From JAYEJW01 sp034716535 (GTDB lineage: Bacteria; Pseudomonadota; Gammaproteobacteria; Chromatiales; Chromatiaceae): DNA of 5,113 bases. The notes under the pieces are model-generated. The model had not been told where the DNA came from, did not search any database, and worked only from the letters and a program-made list of their open reading frames with translations. The DNA is taken from assembly GCA_034716535.1 (NCBI GenBank), contig JAYEJW010000634.1:1-5113 (forward strand), in the 5' to 3' direction. Position numbers and translations under genes: made by a program. This document shows positions 1 through 4,567 of the stretch, one piece after another. Position 1 is the stretch's first letter. Each line of letters begins with the position of its first letter.

Positions 1-233
1 AGGGCATGAAGCTGCGGCCCGTGATGGAAAGGTTGCTTGTAATGTGGCGGGGTGTACAGGCGGACATTCATCCCATAGCGGATGTCTTCAGGTCCCTGGA
101 CCTCGAAAAGCTGCCTTGCCATCAGGTAGGGTGGGGCGAGCTGCCCGGTCGTTCCGGCTACCTCGCGCTGCAGGGGGCTGCTTGCGATTCCAGGGACGGT
201 TGATGCGGTCCTGAAGGCAGCGTATTCTCTGCG
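1..233. other. Unassigned left edge with overlapping open frames on both strands
   Basis: Two frames are open here and both run off the left edge. The plus frame could be the 3' end of a gene entering from outside; it ends at TGA 201-203 and contains the segments DIHPIADVF and LEKLPCHQVGWGELPG. The minus frame is open from 233 leftward, has its first ATG at 122, and reads MARQLFEVQGPEDIRYGMN followed by a His/Pro/Tyr-rich stretch (VRLYTPPHYK, then PFHHGPQLHA). Third-position GC is high in both, slightly more so in the plus frame, so codon use does not decide. The minus ATG has no visible ribosome binding site, and its frame is open upstream of that ATG for about 37 codons. I recognise neither protein. 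It could be the end of a flanking gene, a decayed gene or mobile-element remnant, or non-coding DNA that is open by chance in a GC-rich genome. Confidence 0.25.
200..228 (+). promoter_or_regulatory. Possible sigma70-type promoter for the small CxxC protein gene
   Basis: TTGATG (200-205) and TATTCT (223-228) are separated by exactly 17 bp. Each matches the consensus -35 or -10 box at four of six positions. Transcription would start near 235, about 43 nt ahead of the ATG at 278, and the DnaA box at 244-252 would lie just downstream of the start. The spacing is ideal but the boxes are mediocre, so this is a weak prediction. Confidence 0.3.
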
Positions 234-243
234 TCACCCGGTC

Positions 244-252
244 TTATCCACA
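244..252 (+). promoter_or_regulatory. Perfect DnaA-box 9-mer (TTATCCACA)
   Basis: The 9-mer TTATCCACA is an exact match to the high-affinity DnaA box of E. coli (consensus TTATNCACA). It sits 26 bp upstream of the ATG at 278 and just downstream of the predicted start of transcription. DnaA is both replication initiator and transcription factor, so a single box here could regulate the small gene. No second box was found nearby, so this is not an origin. A chance occurrence is possible. Confidence 0.45.
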
Positions 253-277
253 ACAATTTCAATCCGAGAAACACAGG

Positions 278-502
278 ATGTCTGGCGAGAATCGTTCCAA
301 GCAGGCGTGTGAGCTGTGCCGACTGGAGGGCGCAGTCAATGTACTGGAAGATCTCAGGGAGGAGCTCGAACAGTGGCTCGAGGAAGCGCAGGACGATTCC
401 AAGCGGGAGGCCTTGGAGAACGTCGTCGGGCACGTCGGGGCGTTGGAGGAGGAGTATACGCGGCGCAGGACAGCGCTCTCCGAGGCGACTCAAGACGACT
501 GA
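278..502 (+). CDS. Small acidic CxxC protein with predicted coiled coil, function unknown
   Basis: This is a 74-residue protein I do not recognise. The N-terminal third contains a CELC motif (C11 and C14), a CxxC pair that could bind a metal or be redox active, although a full zinc site would need more ligands or a dimer. Residues about 20-66 are rich in Glu, Leu and Arg with repeated LEDL/LEEEL-like spacing and look like one or two long helices or a coiled coil; the protein is strongly acidic and has no signal peptide or membrane segment. Codons are GC-rich in the third position, like the neighbours, which supports real coding. ATG 278 follows a weak binding site: AGG directly abuts it and GAGAAA lies further upstream. 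It is separated from rpsF by 219 nt holding a strong promoter, so it is probably its own transcription unit. The 126-residue frame opposite is Leu/Pro-rich and looks like its antisense shadow. Confidence 0.6.
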   Translation: MSGENRSKQACELCRLEGAVNVLEDLREELEQWLEEAQDDSKREALENVVGHVGALEEEYTRRRTALSEATQDD

Positions 503-615
503 CCCGGGTCCGCCGTCGACCCGATCCTCCGTCCCCACGCCGATTTCCCACCAATCAGGGCGCGCCAGCCGGATGTTGACGCGGTGTCTTGCAGTCCCGA
601 CCGTGCCCGCTGGTT
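503..615. other. Non-coding spacer, no clear element
   Basis: I see no gene here. A perfect 10-bp palindrome, GACCCGGGTC (501-510), overlaps the stop of the small gene. A modest hairpin is possible with GGGTC (506-510) pairing to GACCC (518-522), but it has no following T tract, so I cannot call a terminator. A TTGACG at 576-581 has no convincing -10 box at the right distance. Confidence 0.4.
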
Positions 616-643
616 TTGACCGCCGTTATTTTTTCTGTATCAT
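616..643 (+). promoter_or_regulatory. Sigma70-type promoter of the rpsF operon
   Basis: TTGACC (616-621) and TATCAT (638-643) each match consensus at five of six positions and are separated by 16 bp. The spacer contains an A/T-rich run (626-634) that stands out in this GC-rich DNA, and TG precedes the -10 box directly. The predicted start of transcription is near 650, giving a leader of about 70 nt before rpsF. This is the best promoter in the window and fits the high demand for ribosomal proteins. Confidence 0.7.
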
Positions 644-651
644 TACCCGTT

Positions 652-666
652 TACCCGAGACGGGTA
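652..666 (+). promoter_or_regulatory. Hairpin at the 5' end of the rpsF leader
   Basis: TACCCG (652-657) pairs perfectly with CGGGTA (661-666) around an AGA triloop. An earlier copy of ACCCGT (645-650) can instead pair with ACGGGT (660-665) around a 9-nt loop. The hairpin would lie at or next to the predicted 5' end of the transcript. A role in mRNA stability is inference; the alternating pairing may be incidental. Confidence 0.4.
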
Positions 667-675
667 TCACTCCTT

Positions 676-698
676 GCCTCACCGCCGGTGCGGGAGGC
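676..698 (+). promoter_or_regulatory. Candidate S6:S18 autoregulatory leader motif
   Basis: GCCTC (676-680) pairs with GAGGC (694-698). Inside, CCG (685-687) pairs with CGG (691-693) around a GTG loop, leaving ACCG (681-684) bulged on the 5' side. A CCG trinucleotide in a bulge flanked by a stem and a hairpin is the published definition of the S6:S18 complex-binding motif in rpsF leaders, which mimics the complex's 16S rRNA site. Its position 23 nt ahead of the rpsF start, downstream of the promoter, is as expected. Excess S6:S18 would bind here and repress the operon. An alternative inner hairpin (ACC/GGT around GCC, 681-689) is possible, so the fold is a proposal. Confidence 0.55.
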
Positions 699-721
699 TG
701 ACCAATCCGAAAGGAGCTTTC

Positions 722-1111
722 ATGCGACATTACGAAGTAGTTTTTCTGGTGCACCCAAGCCAAAGCGAGCAGGTGCCGGCTATGATCGAGCGTTATCAGG
801 GCAATCTCGAGAAACGCGGCGGCACGATCCATCGCCTGGAAGATTGGGGGCGGCGGCAACTGGCTTATCCGATCAATAAGTTGCACAAGGCACACTATGT
901 GCTCATGAACATCGAGTGCGACCGTGAGGCGTTGGACGAGCTCGAGAGCGCGTTTCGCTTCAATGACGCGGTGCTGCGCAACCTTGTCATGCGCCGGGAC
1001 GAAGCCGTCACAGAGGCATCGCCGCTGGTCAAGTCCAGCGAGGAACGTGAGCCAACAAGCGAGTCCTCGGGCAATGTTGGCGGTGAGCGCAGCGCAAACG
1101 AACAGGATTAA
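722..1111 (+). CDS. rpsF: 30S ribosomal protein S6
   Basis: This is a 129-residue S6 (E. coli form about 131-135). It binds the central domain of 16S rRNA as a heterodimer with S18 on the platform of the small subunit. The N-terminus MRHYEVVFLVHPSQSEQ is the family's first beta strand. The ferredoxin-like core spans about residues 1-95 and includes GRRQLAYPI (43-51) and the HYVL strand (58-61). Residues about 96-129 form a low-complexity, charged Ser/Glu-rich tail that is probably disordered. In E. coli the S6 tail receives glutamates from RimK; whether this one does cannot be told. ATG 722 is chosen because AAGGAG (711-716) lies 5 nt upstream and the homology starts there; the longer frame from 674 runs through the leader element. 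It is first in the operon, 14 nt before rpsR, with no priB between them. Confidence 0.97.
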   Translation: MRHYEVVFLVHPSQSEQVPAMIERYQGNLEKRGGTIHRLEDWGRRQLAYPINKLHKAHYVLMNIECDREALDELESAFRFNDAVLRNLVMRRDEAVTEASPLVKSSEEREPTSESSGNVGGERSANEQD

Positions 1112-1125
1112 AATCGGAGGGTCTC

Positions 1126-1350
1126 ATGTCACGTTTTTTCCGCCGCAAGCGCTATTGCCGGTTCACCGCCGAAGGGATCACCGAGATCGACTACAAGGAC
1201 CTGAACTTGCTCAAGTCCTACGTCAGCGAATCCGGCAAGATCGTACCCAGCCGTATCACGGGTACCTCGGCCAAGTATCAGCGCCAGTTGGCGCAGGCCG
1301 TCAAGCGCGCCCGTTTTCTGGCGCTGCTGCCTTACACCGATAGCCACTGA
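1126..1350 (+). CDS. rpsR: 30S ribosomal protein S18
   Basis: This is a 74-residue S18, nearly the same length as the E. coli protein (75) and close to it along its entire length. It partners S6 on the small-subunit platform and contacts 16S rRNA. The sequence shows a basic N-terminus (RFFRRKRYCRF), the IDYKD motif (21-25), SGKIVPSRITGT (36-47) and AKYQRQLAQAVKRAR (49-63), ending LLPYTDSH. It has a single cysteine (C11). A strong binding site, CGGAGG (1115-1120), lies 5 nt ahead of the ATG. The 14-nt gap after rpsF implies one transcript, and the S6:S18 leader motif would control both partners together. Confidence 0.98.
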   Translation: MSRFFRRKRYCRFTAEGITEIDYKDLNLLKSYVSESGKIVPSRITGTSAKYQRQLAQAVKRARFLALLPYTDSH

Positions 1351-1369
1351 TCGCATCGGCTTTCCGTGA

Positions 1370-1444
1370 GATCCGGCCGGATGATTCGGGTCGCCGGCTG
1401 CCGGTTAGCGATGCCCGGTCGCCCCTGGGCTGGGGTGCCGGATC
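1370..1444 (+). repeat. Nested inverted repeats in the rpsR-DUF2232 spacer
   Basis: An 8-bp inverted repeat, GATCCGGC (1370-1377) and GCCGGATC (1437-1444), brackets most of this 108-nt spacer. Inside it a local hairpin can form from 1415-1441: CCGG, a bulged T, then CGCCCC pair with GGGGTG and CCGG around a 6-nt loop. This gives ten pairs, one of them G-U. The two folds share 1437-1441 and so exclude each other. The left arm also belongs to a perfect 12-bp palindrome (1371-1382). No T tract follows, so a classical terminator is unlikely; processing or attenuation between ribosomal genes and the membrane protein gene is inference. Confidence 0.45.
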
Positions 1445-1458
1445 GGTGTGAATAGGGA

Positions 1459-2370
1459 ATGAAAGCGCTGGCGAGCTTTACCATGCGCGGCCGCTCGCAG
1501 GCCGCGATGGTCGCCGCGGCAGCCGCCGTTTTGTCGCTGGTCGTGCCGCTGGTTGGGCTGGTCAGCTCTGCCGCCGTGGCCTTGGTCACGCTGCGCCAGG
1601 GGGCGGCGGAAGGCTTGTTGGTGGGCCTGTTCGCCGGGCTTGCAAGCGGACTTCTCGCCTTCCTGGTGCTTGGCAGTCCGCTACCGGCGATCGGCTTTGC
1701 CTTGGCCCTTTGGCTGCCCGTTCTGCTGCTGGCCGTCGTGCTGCGTCACGCGCGCTCGCTCGGTGTTGCAGTCCAACTGGCGGGCCTGTTCGGCCTCTTG
1801 ATCCTGGCCGTGATACACCTCCAGACCGGCGATCCGGCAACCTTCTGGGCCGAGCTCCTGGAGCCGGTGCGACAGAATCTGGTCGACAGCCAGGTGATCG
1901 ACGACGCCGGGAGCGAGGCGCTGGTCGCACAGGTCGCGCGCTGGATGACCGGCGCGTTCTCCGCGACCTTCTATTTCCAGGTGGTGCTGGCGCTCTTCCT
2001 GGGCCGCTGGTGGCAGGCGCTGCTCTATAACCCGGGTGGCTTTGGTGAAGAGTTTCGTGCCCTGCGGCTCCATCCGGCGACAGGGTATGCGGCATTGGTG
2101 CTGACCCTCGTGGTTTCTTTCGGAGAAAGCAACCTGTGGGCAGCGGAGCTGTTGTTGCTCCTGATGCCGCTGTTCTTTCTGCAGGGCGTGGCGGTCGTGC
2201 ATGGTCTCGCCGCGGCATTCGAGGCGCACAAGGCGTGGCTGATCGGGTTCTACGCGCTGCTGGTCCTGGCCATGCCTCATGGGCAGATTCTGGTCGCTGG
2301 CCTGGGGCTGTTGGACATCTGGATGGACGTGCGCGCAAGGGTCGGGGCGCGCAACGAGCACGAAGGCTGA
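1459..2370 (+). CDS. DUF2232 family multi-pass inner membrane protein
   Basis: This is a 303-residue, very hydrophobic protein of the DUF2232 (YybS-like) family, whose molecular function is not established. About seven or eight membrane segments can be seen, near residues 15-45, 50-72, 76-95, 104-121, 168-189, 208-222, 228-252 and 259-285. Between the fourth and fifth segments lies a polar loop of about 45 residues (122-166). Stretches that I associate with the family are FYFQVVLALFLGRWWQALLY (171-190), the following NPGGFGEEFRALRLHP, and GLLDIWMDVR (283-292) at the end. ATG 1459 is the first start after an in-frame TAG, and the family's conserved opening through MRGRSQA fits it. The binding site is weak (AGGGA abutting the ATG), so expression may be low. 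It sits between rpsR and rplI, as in many gammaproteobacteria, which suggests a conserved but unexplained link to this operon. Confidence 0.88.
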   Translation: MKALASFTMRGRSQAAMVAAAAAVLSLVVPLVGLVSSAAVALVTLRQGAAEGLLVGLFAGLASGLLAFLVLGSPLPAIGFALALWLPVLLLAVVLRHARSLGVAVQLAGLFGLLILAVIHLQTGDPATFWAELLEPVRQNLVDSQVIDDAGSEALVAQVARWMTGAFSATFYFQVVLALFLGRWWQALLYNPGGFGEEFRALRLHPATGYAALVLTLVVSFGESNLWAAELLLLLMPLFFLQGVAVVHGLAAAFEAHKAWLIGFYALLVLAMPHGQILVAGLGLLDIWMDVRARVGARNEHEG

Positions 2371-2387
2371 GTCGCACCGCGTACCAC

Positions 2388-2438
2388 CGCGGCGCCGTTT
2401 TACATCGCGGGATGCTCCGGCGCCGCCGGGGCGCCGCG
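2388..2438 (+). repeat. Three GGCGCC-centred inverted repeats ahead of rplI
   Basis: CGCGGCGCC (2388-2396) and GGCGCCGCG (2430-2438) form a perfect 9-bp inverted repeat with a 33-nt loop. A third copy lies between them: CGGCGCC (2418-2424) pairs with GGCGCCG (2430-2436) around a 5-nt loop, and CGGCGCC (2390-2396) can pair with 2419-2425. These pairings exclude one another, so the leader could switch folds. The structure ends 14 nt before the rplI binding site and has no T tract. A role in translation control of L9 is inference; a chance effect of local GC richness is possible. Confidence 0.4.
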
Positions 2439-2452
2439 AACCTGCAAATCTT

Positions 2453-2459
2453 AGGGGGG
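2453..2459 (+). promoter_or_regulatory. Strong ribosome binding site fixing the GTG start of rplI
   Basis: AGGGGGG lies 7 nt ahead of the GTG at 2467. It supports this start because the next codons give the conserved L9 N-terminus, with no ATG in a suitable place. Confidence 0.7.
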
Positions 2460-2466
2460 TACCCAA

Positions 2467-2916
2467 GTGGAAATAATTCTGTTGAAGAAGGTCGGTCACC
2501 TGGGGGGGCTGGGGGAGAAGGTCTCGGTCCGTCCCGGATACGGTCGTAATTATCTGATCCCCGCGGGCTACGCGGCTGCGGCGACCGAGGCGAACTTGAA
2601 GGCCTTTGAGGAGCGCCGGGCGGAGCTCGAGCGGGAAGCCGAACAGGGTCTGGCGGCCGCGCAGACCCGCCGCGGGGAGCTCGACGGCCTGACCGTGACC
2701 CTCGCGCGCAAGGCGGGCGACGAGGGGCGGCTGTTCGGCTCCGTCGGGACGGCTGATATTGCCGCCGCCGTGCAGGATTTGGGGCTGAAGCTCGAGAAGC
2801 AGGAGGTGCGCCTGCCAGAGGGGGCTTTGCGTGCCGCGGGGGAGTACGAAGTGGTCGTGCATCTGTACGCGGACGTCGACGCCACACTCAAGCTCGAGAT
2901 CGTCCCCGAGAAGTAA
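2467..2916 (+). CDS. rplI: 50S ribosomal protein L9
   Basis: This is a 149-residue L9, exactly the length of the E. coli protein. It binds domain V of 23S rRNA near the L1 stalk and reaches outward from the large subunit, helping to keep the reading frame. The N-terminal rRNA-binding domain shows MEIILLKKVGHLGGLGEKVS (1-20) and then GYGRNYLIP (24-32). The long connecting helix spans about residues 41-75 and is rich in Glu, Arg and Ala. The C-terminal domain contains KAGDEGRLFGSVGTADIA (82-99) and EVRLPEGALR (113-122). Translation starts at GTG, unlike the ATG starts of its neighbours. It lies 96 nt after the DUF2232 gene and 247 nt before dnaB. Confidence 0.97.
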   Translation: MEIILLKKVGHLGGLGEKVSVRPGYGRNYLIPAGYAAAATEANLKAFEERRAELEREAEQGLAAAQTRRGELDGLTVTLARKAGDEGRLFGSVGTADIAAAVQDLGLKLEKQEVRLPEGALRAAGEYEVVVHLYADVDATLKLEIVPEK

Positions 2917-2944
2917 GGCGGCCTGCGGCCGATTCGGCTTCGGA

Positions 2945-2984
2945 CCCGCGCCTTGGCGTAGCCGTCCCGACGGCAGGCGCCGGG
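2945..2984 (+). repeat. Strong two-tier hairpin after rplI
   Basis: The outer stem is CCCGCGCCT (2945-2953) with AGGCGCCGGG (2975-2984), nine pairs with C2981 bulged. The inner stem is GCCGT (2961-2965) with ACGGC (2970-2974) around a CCCG tetraloop. The two stems are contiguous on the 3' side and separated by TGGCGTA (2954-2960) on the 5' side. It starts 28 nt after the rplI stop. No T tract follows, so it may act in RNA processing or mRNA 3'-end protection between rplI and dnaB, not as an intrinsic terminator; this role is inference. Confidence 0.45.
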
Positions 2985-3163
2985 ATCGATTGCGAGCGGC
3001 AGGTCGGGTTCGGAGACCGCCCGTCCTTGCGCTCGGTGCCCTTCGGTTGGAGAATCGTCTGGCGGCACTGGGTCGCAAAGAGCGCGGAGACTGGAGACCA
3101 ACGCAGTCCCGCCTGCGCCGCCTCCGGTTTCATCACCTTTCCATTTCGGCTGCCAATGGGGAT

Positions 3164-4567
3164 ATGTCAGACTCGCACCTCTCCCCGTTTCCGGAAGAAT
3201 CCGCCCAGGCGGCGGATAATCTGAGGGTTCCTCCCCACTCCATCCAGGCGGAGCAATCACTCATCGGCGGACTCATGCTGGACAACCAGACGTGGGACGC
3301 CGTCGCAGACAAGGTCGGGGAAGCGGATTTCTACCGCCGCGAGCACCGGTTGATCTTCGCCGCGGTGCGGCGGCTCGCGGAGAAAGAGCAACCCTTCGAC
3401 GTCGTCACCCTGGCAGAGACCCTGGAGGGCAAGGGCGAGCTCGAAGATGCCGGCGGCCTGCCCTATCTCGGTACTCTCGCCAAGGACACCCCCAGCGCGG
3501 CCAACGTCAAGGCCTATGCCAAGATCGTGCGCGAGCGCTCGGTGCTGCGCCAGCTCATCTCCGTCGGGACCGACATTTCCGACATCGCCTTCAATCCCGC
3601 GGGACGGGAGTCGGCCGATCTCCTCGACGAGGCCGAGCGGCGAGTATTCGAGATCGCAGAGCAGGAGGCACGCGGGGGCGGCGGGTTTCAACCCCTGAAG
3701 ACGCTGCTCGGCAAGGCGGTCGAGCGTATCGAGGTCCTGTACCAGCGCGACGAGCCCATCACCGGCCTGGCCTCGGGCTTTACCGACTTCGACATGATGA
3801 CCTCGGGGCTGCAACCCTCGGAGCTGATCATCGTCGCCGGGCGGCCGTCCATGGGCAAGACCACCTTTGCCATGAACGTCGCCGAGAACGTGGCCATTGA
3901 GGCCAAGCAGCCGGTTGCCGTGTTCAGCATGGAGATGCCCGGTGATGCGCTCGCCATGCGGATGATGTCCTCTCTGGGCCGCATCGACCAGCACCGGGTA
4001 CGCACCGGCAAGCTTGCGGACGACGAGTGGCCGCGCTTGACCTCCTCCGTAAACATGTTGGCGGAAGCGCCCATGTTCATCGACGACACCCCCGCTCTCT
4101 CGCCCATGGAGGTGCGGGCACGGGCGCGGCGTCTGAAGCGTGAGCAGGGCGGTCTGGGTCTCATCGTTCTCGACTACATCCAGTTGATGGAGGCGCCCGG
4201 TATCGGGGAGAACCGGACCACCGAGATCTCGGCCATCTCCCGCTCCCTCAAGGCCCTGGCCAAGGAGCTGAGCGTCCCGGTGATCGCGCTGTCCCAGCTC
4301 AACCGCAGCCTGGAGCAGCGGACCAACAAGCGCCCCATCATGTCGGACCTGCGTGAGTCCGGCGCCATCGAGCAGGACGCGGACCTGATCGTTTTCATCT
4401 ATCGCGACGAGGTCTATAACGAGGAGAGCAAGGAGAAAGGCATCGCGGAGATCATTATCGGCAAGCAGCGCAATGGCCCCATCGGGACGACCAGGCTCAC
4501 CTTCCTGGGTCAGTACACCAAGTTCGAGAACTTCGTCGCCGACGTCTACGGGGACGCGGGTTATTGA
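3164..4567 (+). CDS. dnaB: Replicative DNA helicase DnaB
   Basis: This is a 467-residue DnaB (E. coli 471), the hexameric ATP-driven helicase that unwinds the replication fork 5' to 3' and recruits primase. The N-terminal domain starts with VPPHSIQAEQSLIGGLML (22-39) and runs to about 125. A linker precedes a Gly run (171-174), after which the RecA-like domain begins. Walker A is GRPSMGKT (226-233, K232), Walker B is LDYIQLM (336-342, D337), SQLNRSLEQR (377-386) is the conserved DNA-contact region, and KQRNGPIG (434-441) carries the probable arginine finger R436. The motifs are uninterrupted, so no intein is present. ATG 3164 is chosen because homology begins just after it; the open frame continues upstream into rplI but that part is not DnaB-like. 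The binding site is poor (GGGGA within 2 nt of the ATG). Its stop overlaps the alr start. Confidence 0.97.
   Translation: MSDSHLSPFPEESAQAADNLRVPPHSIQAEQSLIGGLMLDNQTWDAVADKVGEADFYRREHRLIFAAVRRLAEKEQPFDVVTLAETLEGKGELEDAGGLPYLGTLAKDTPSAANVKAYAKIVRERSVLRQLISVGTDISDIAFNPAGRESADLLDEAERRVFEIAEQEARGGGGFQPLKTLLGKAVERIEVLYQRDEPITGLASGFTDFDMMTSGLQPSELIIVAGRPSMGKTTFAMNVAENVAIEAKQPVAVFSMEMPGDALAMRMMSSLGRIDQHRVRTGKLADDEWPRLTSSVNMLAEAPMFIDDTPALSPMEVRARARRLKREQGGLGLIVLDYIQLMEAPGIGENRTTEISAISRSLKALAKELSVPVIALSQLNRSLEQRTNKRPIMSDLRESGAIEQDADLIVFIYRDEVYNEESKEKGIAEIIIGKQRNGPIGTTRLTFLGQYTKFENFVADVYGDAGY

Noticed and set aside
158..538. 126-residue minus-strand open frame
   Set aside because: It is antisense to the small CxxC gene, and its Leu-rich make-up mirrors the plus-strand GAG/GAA codons. 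It has no recognisable motif.
674..721. N-terminal extension of S6 from TTG 674
   Set aside because: It would translate the leader structure; the binding site and the conserved S6 start fit ATG 722.
1447..1455. TGTGAATAG, a near DnaA box on the minus strand
   Set aside because: It misses the consensus TGTGNATAA at the last base and stands alone in a spacer.
1586..2887. 433-residue minus-strand open frame across DUF2232 and rplI
   Set aside because: It is Arg/Pro/Ala-rich low-complexity protein typical of antisense frames in GC-rich DNA and covers two well-supported plus-strand genes.
2945..2984. Intrinsic terminator after rplI
   Set aside because: The hairpin is strong but no T tract follows, so Rho-independent termination is not supported.
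1681..3078. 465-residue minus-strand open frame
   Set aside because: It is a shadow of DUF2232, rplI and the spacer, with no family-like motif.
2831..3163. 111-codon N-terminal extension of DnaB
   Set aside because: It overlaps rplI in another frame, is Arg-rich and not DnaB-like; DnaB homology and normal length fit ATG 3164.
3839..4480. Intein in DnaB
   Set aside because: DnaB is a frequent intein host, but the Walker A, Walker B and downstream motifs are continuous and the length is normal.
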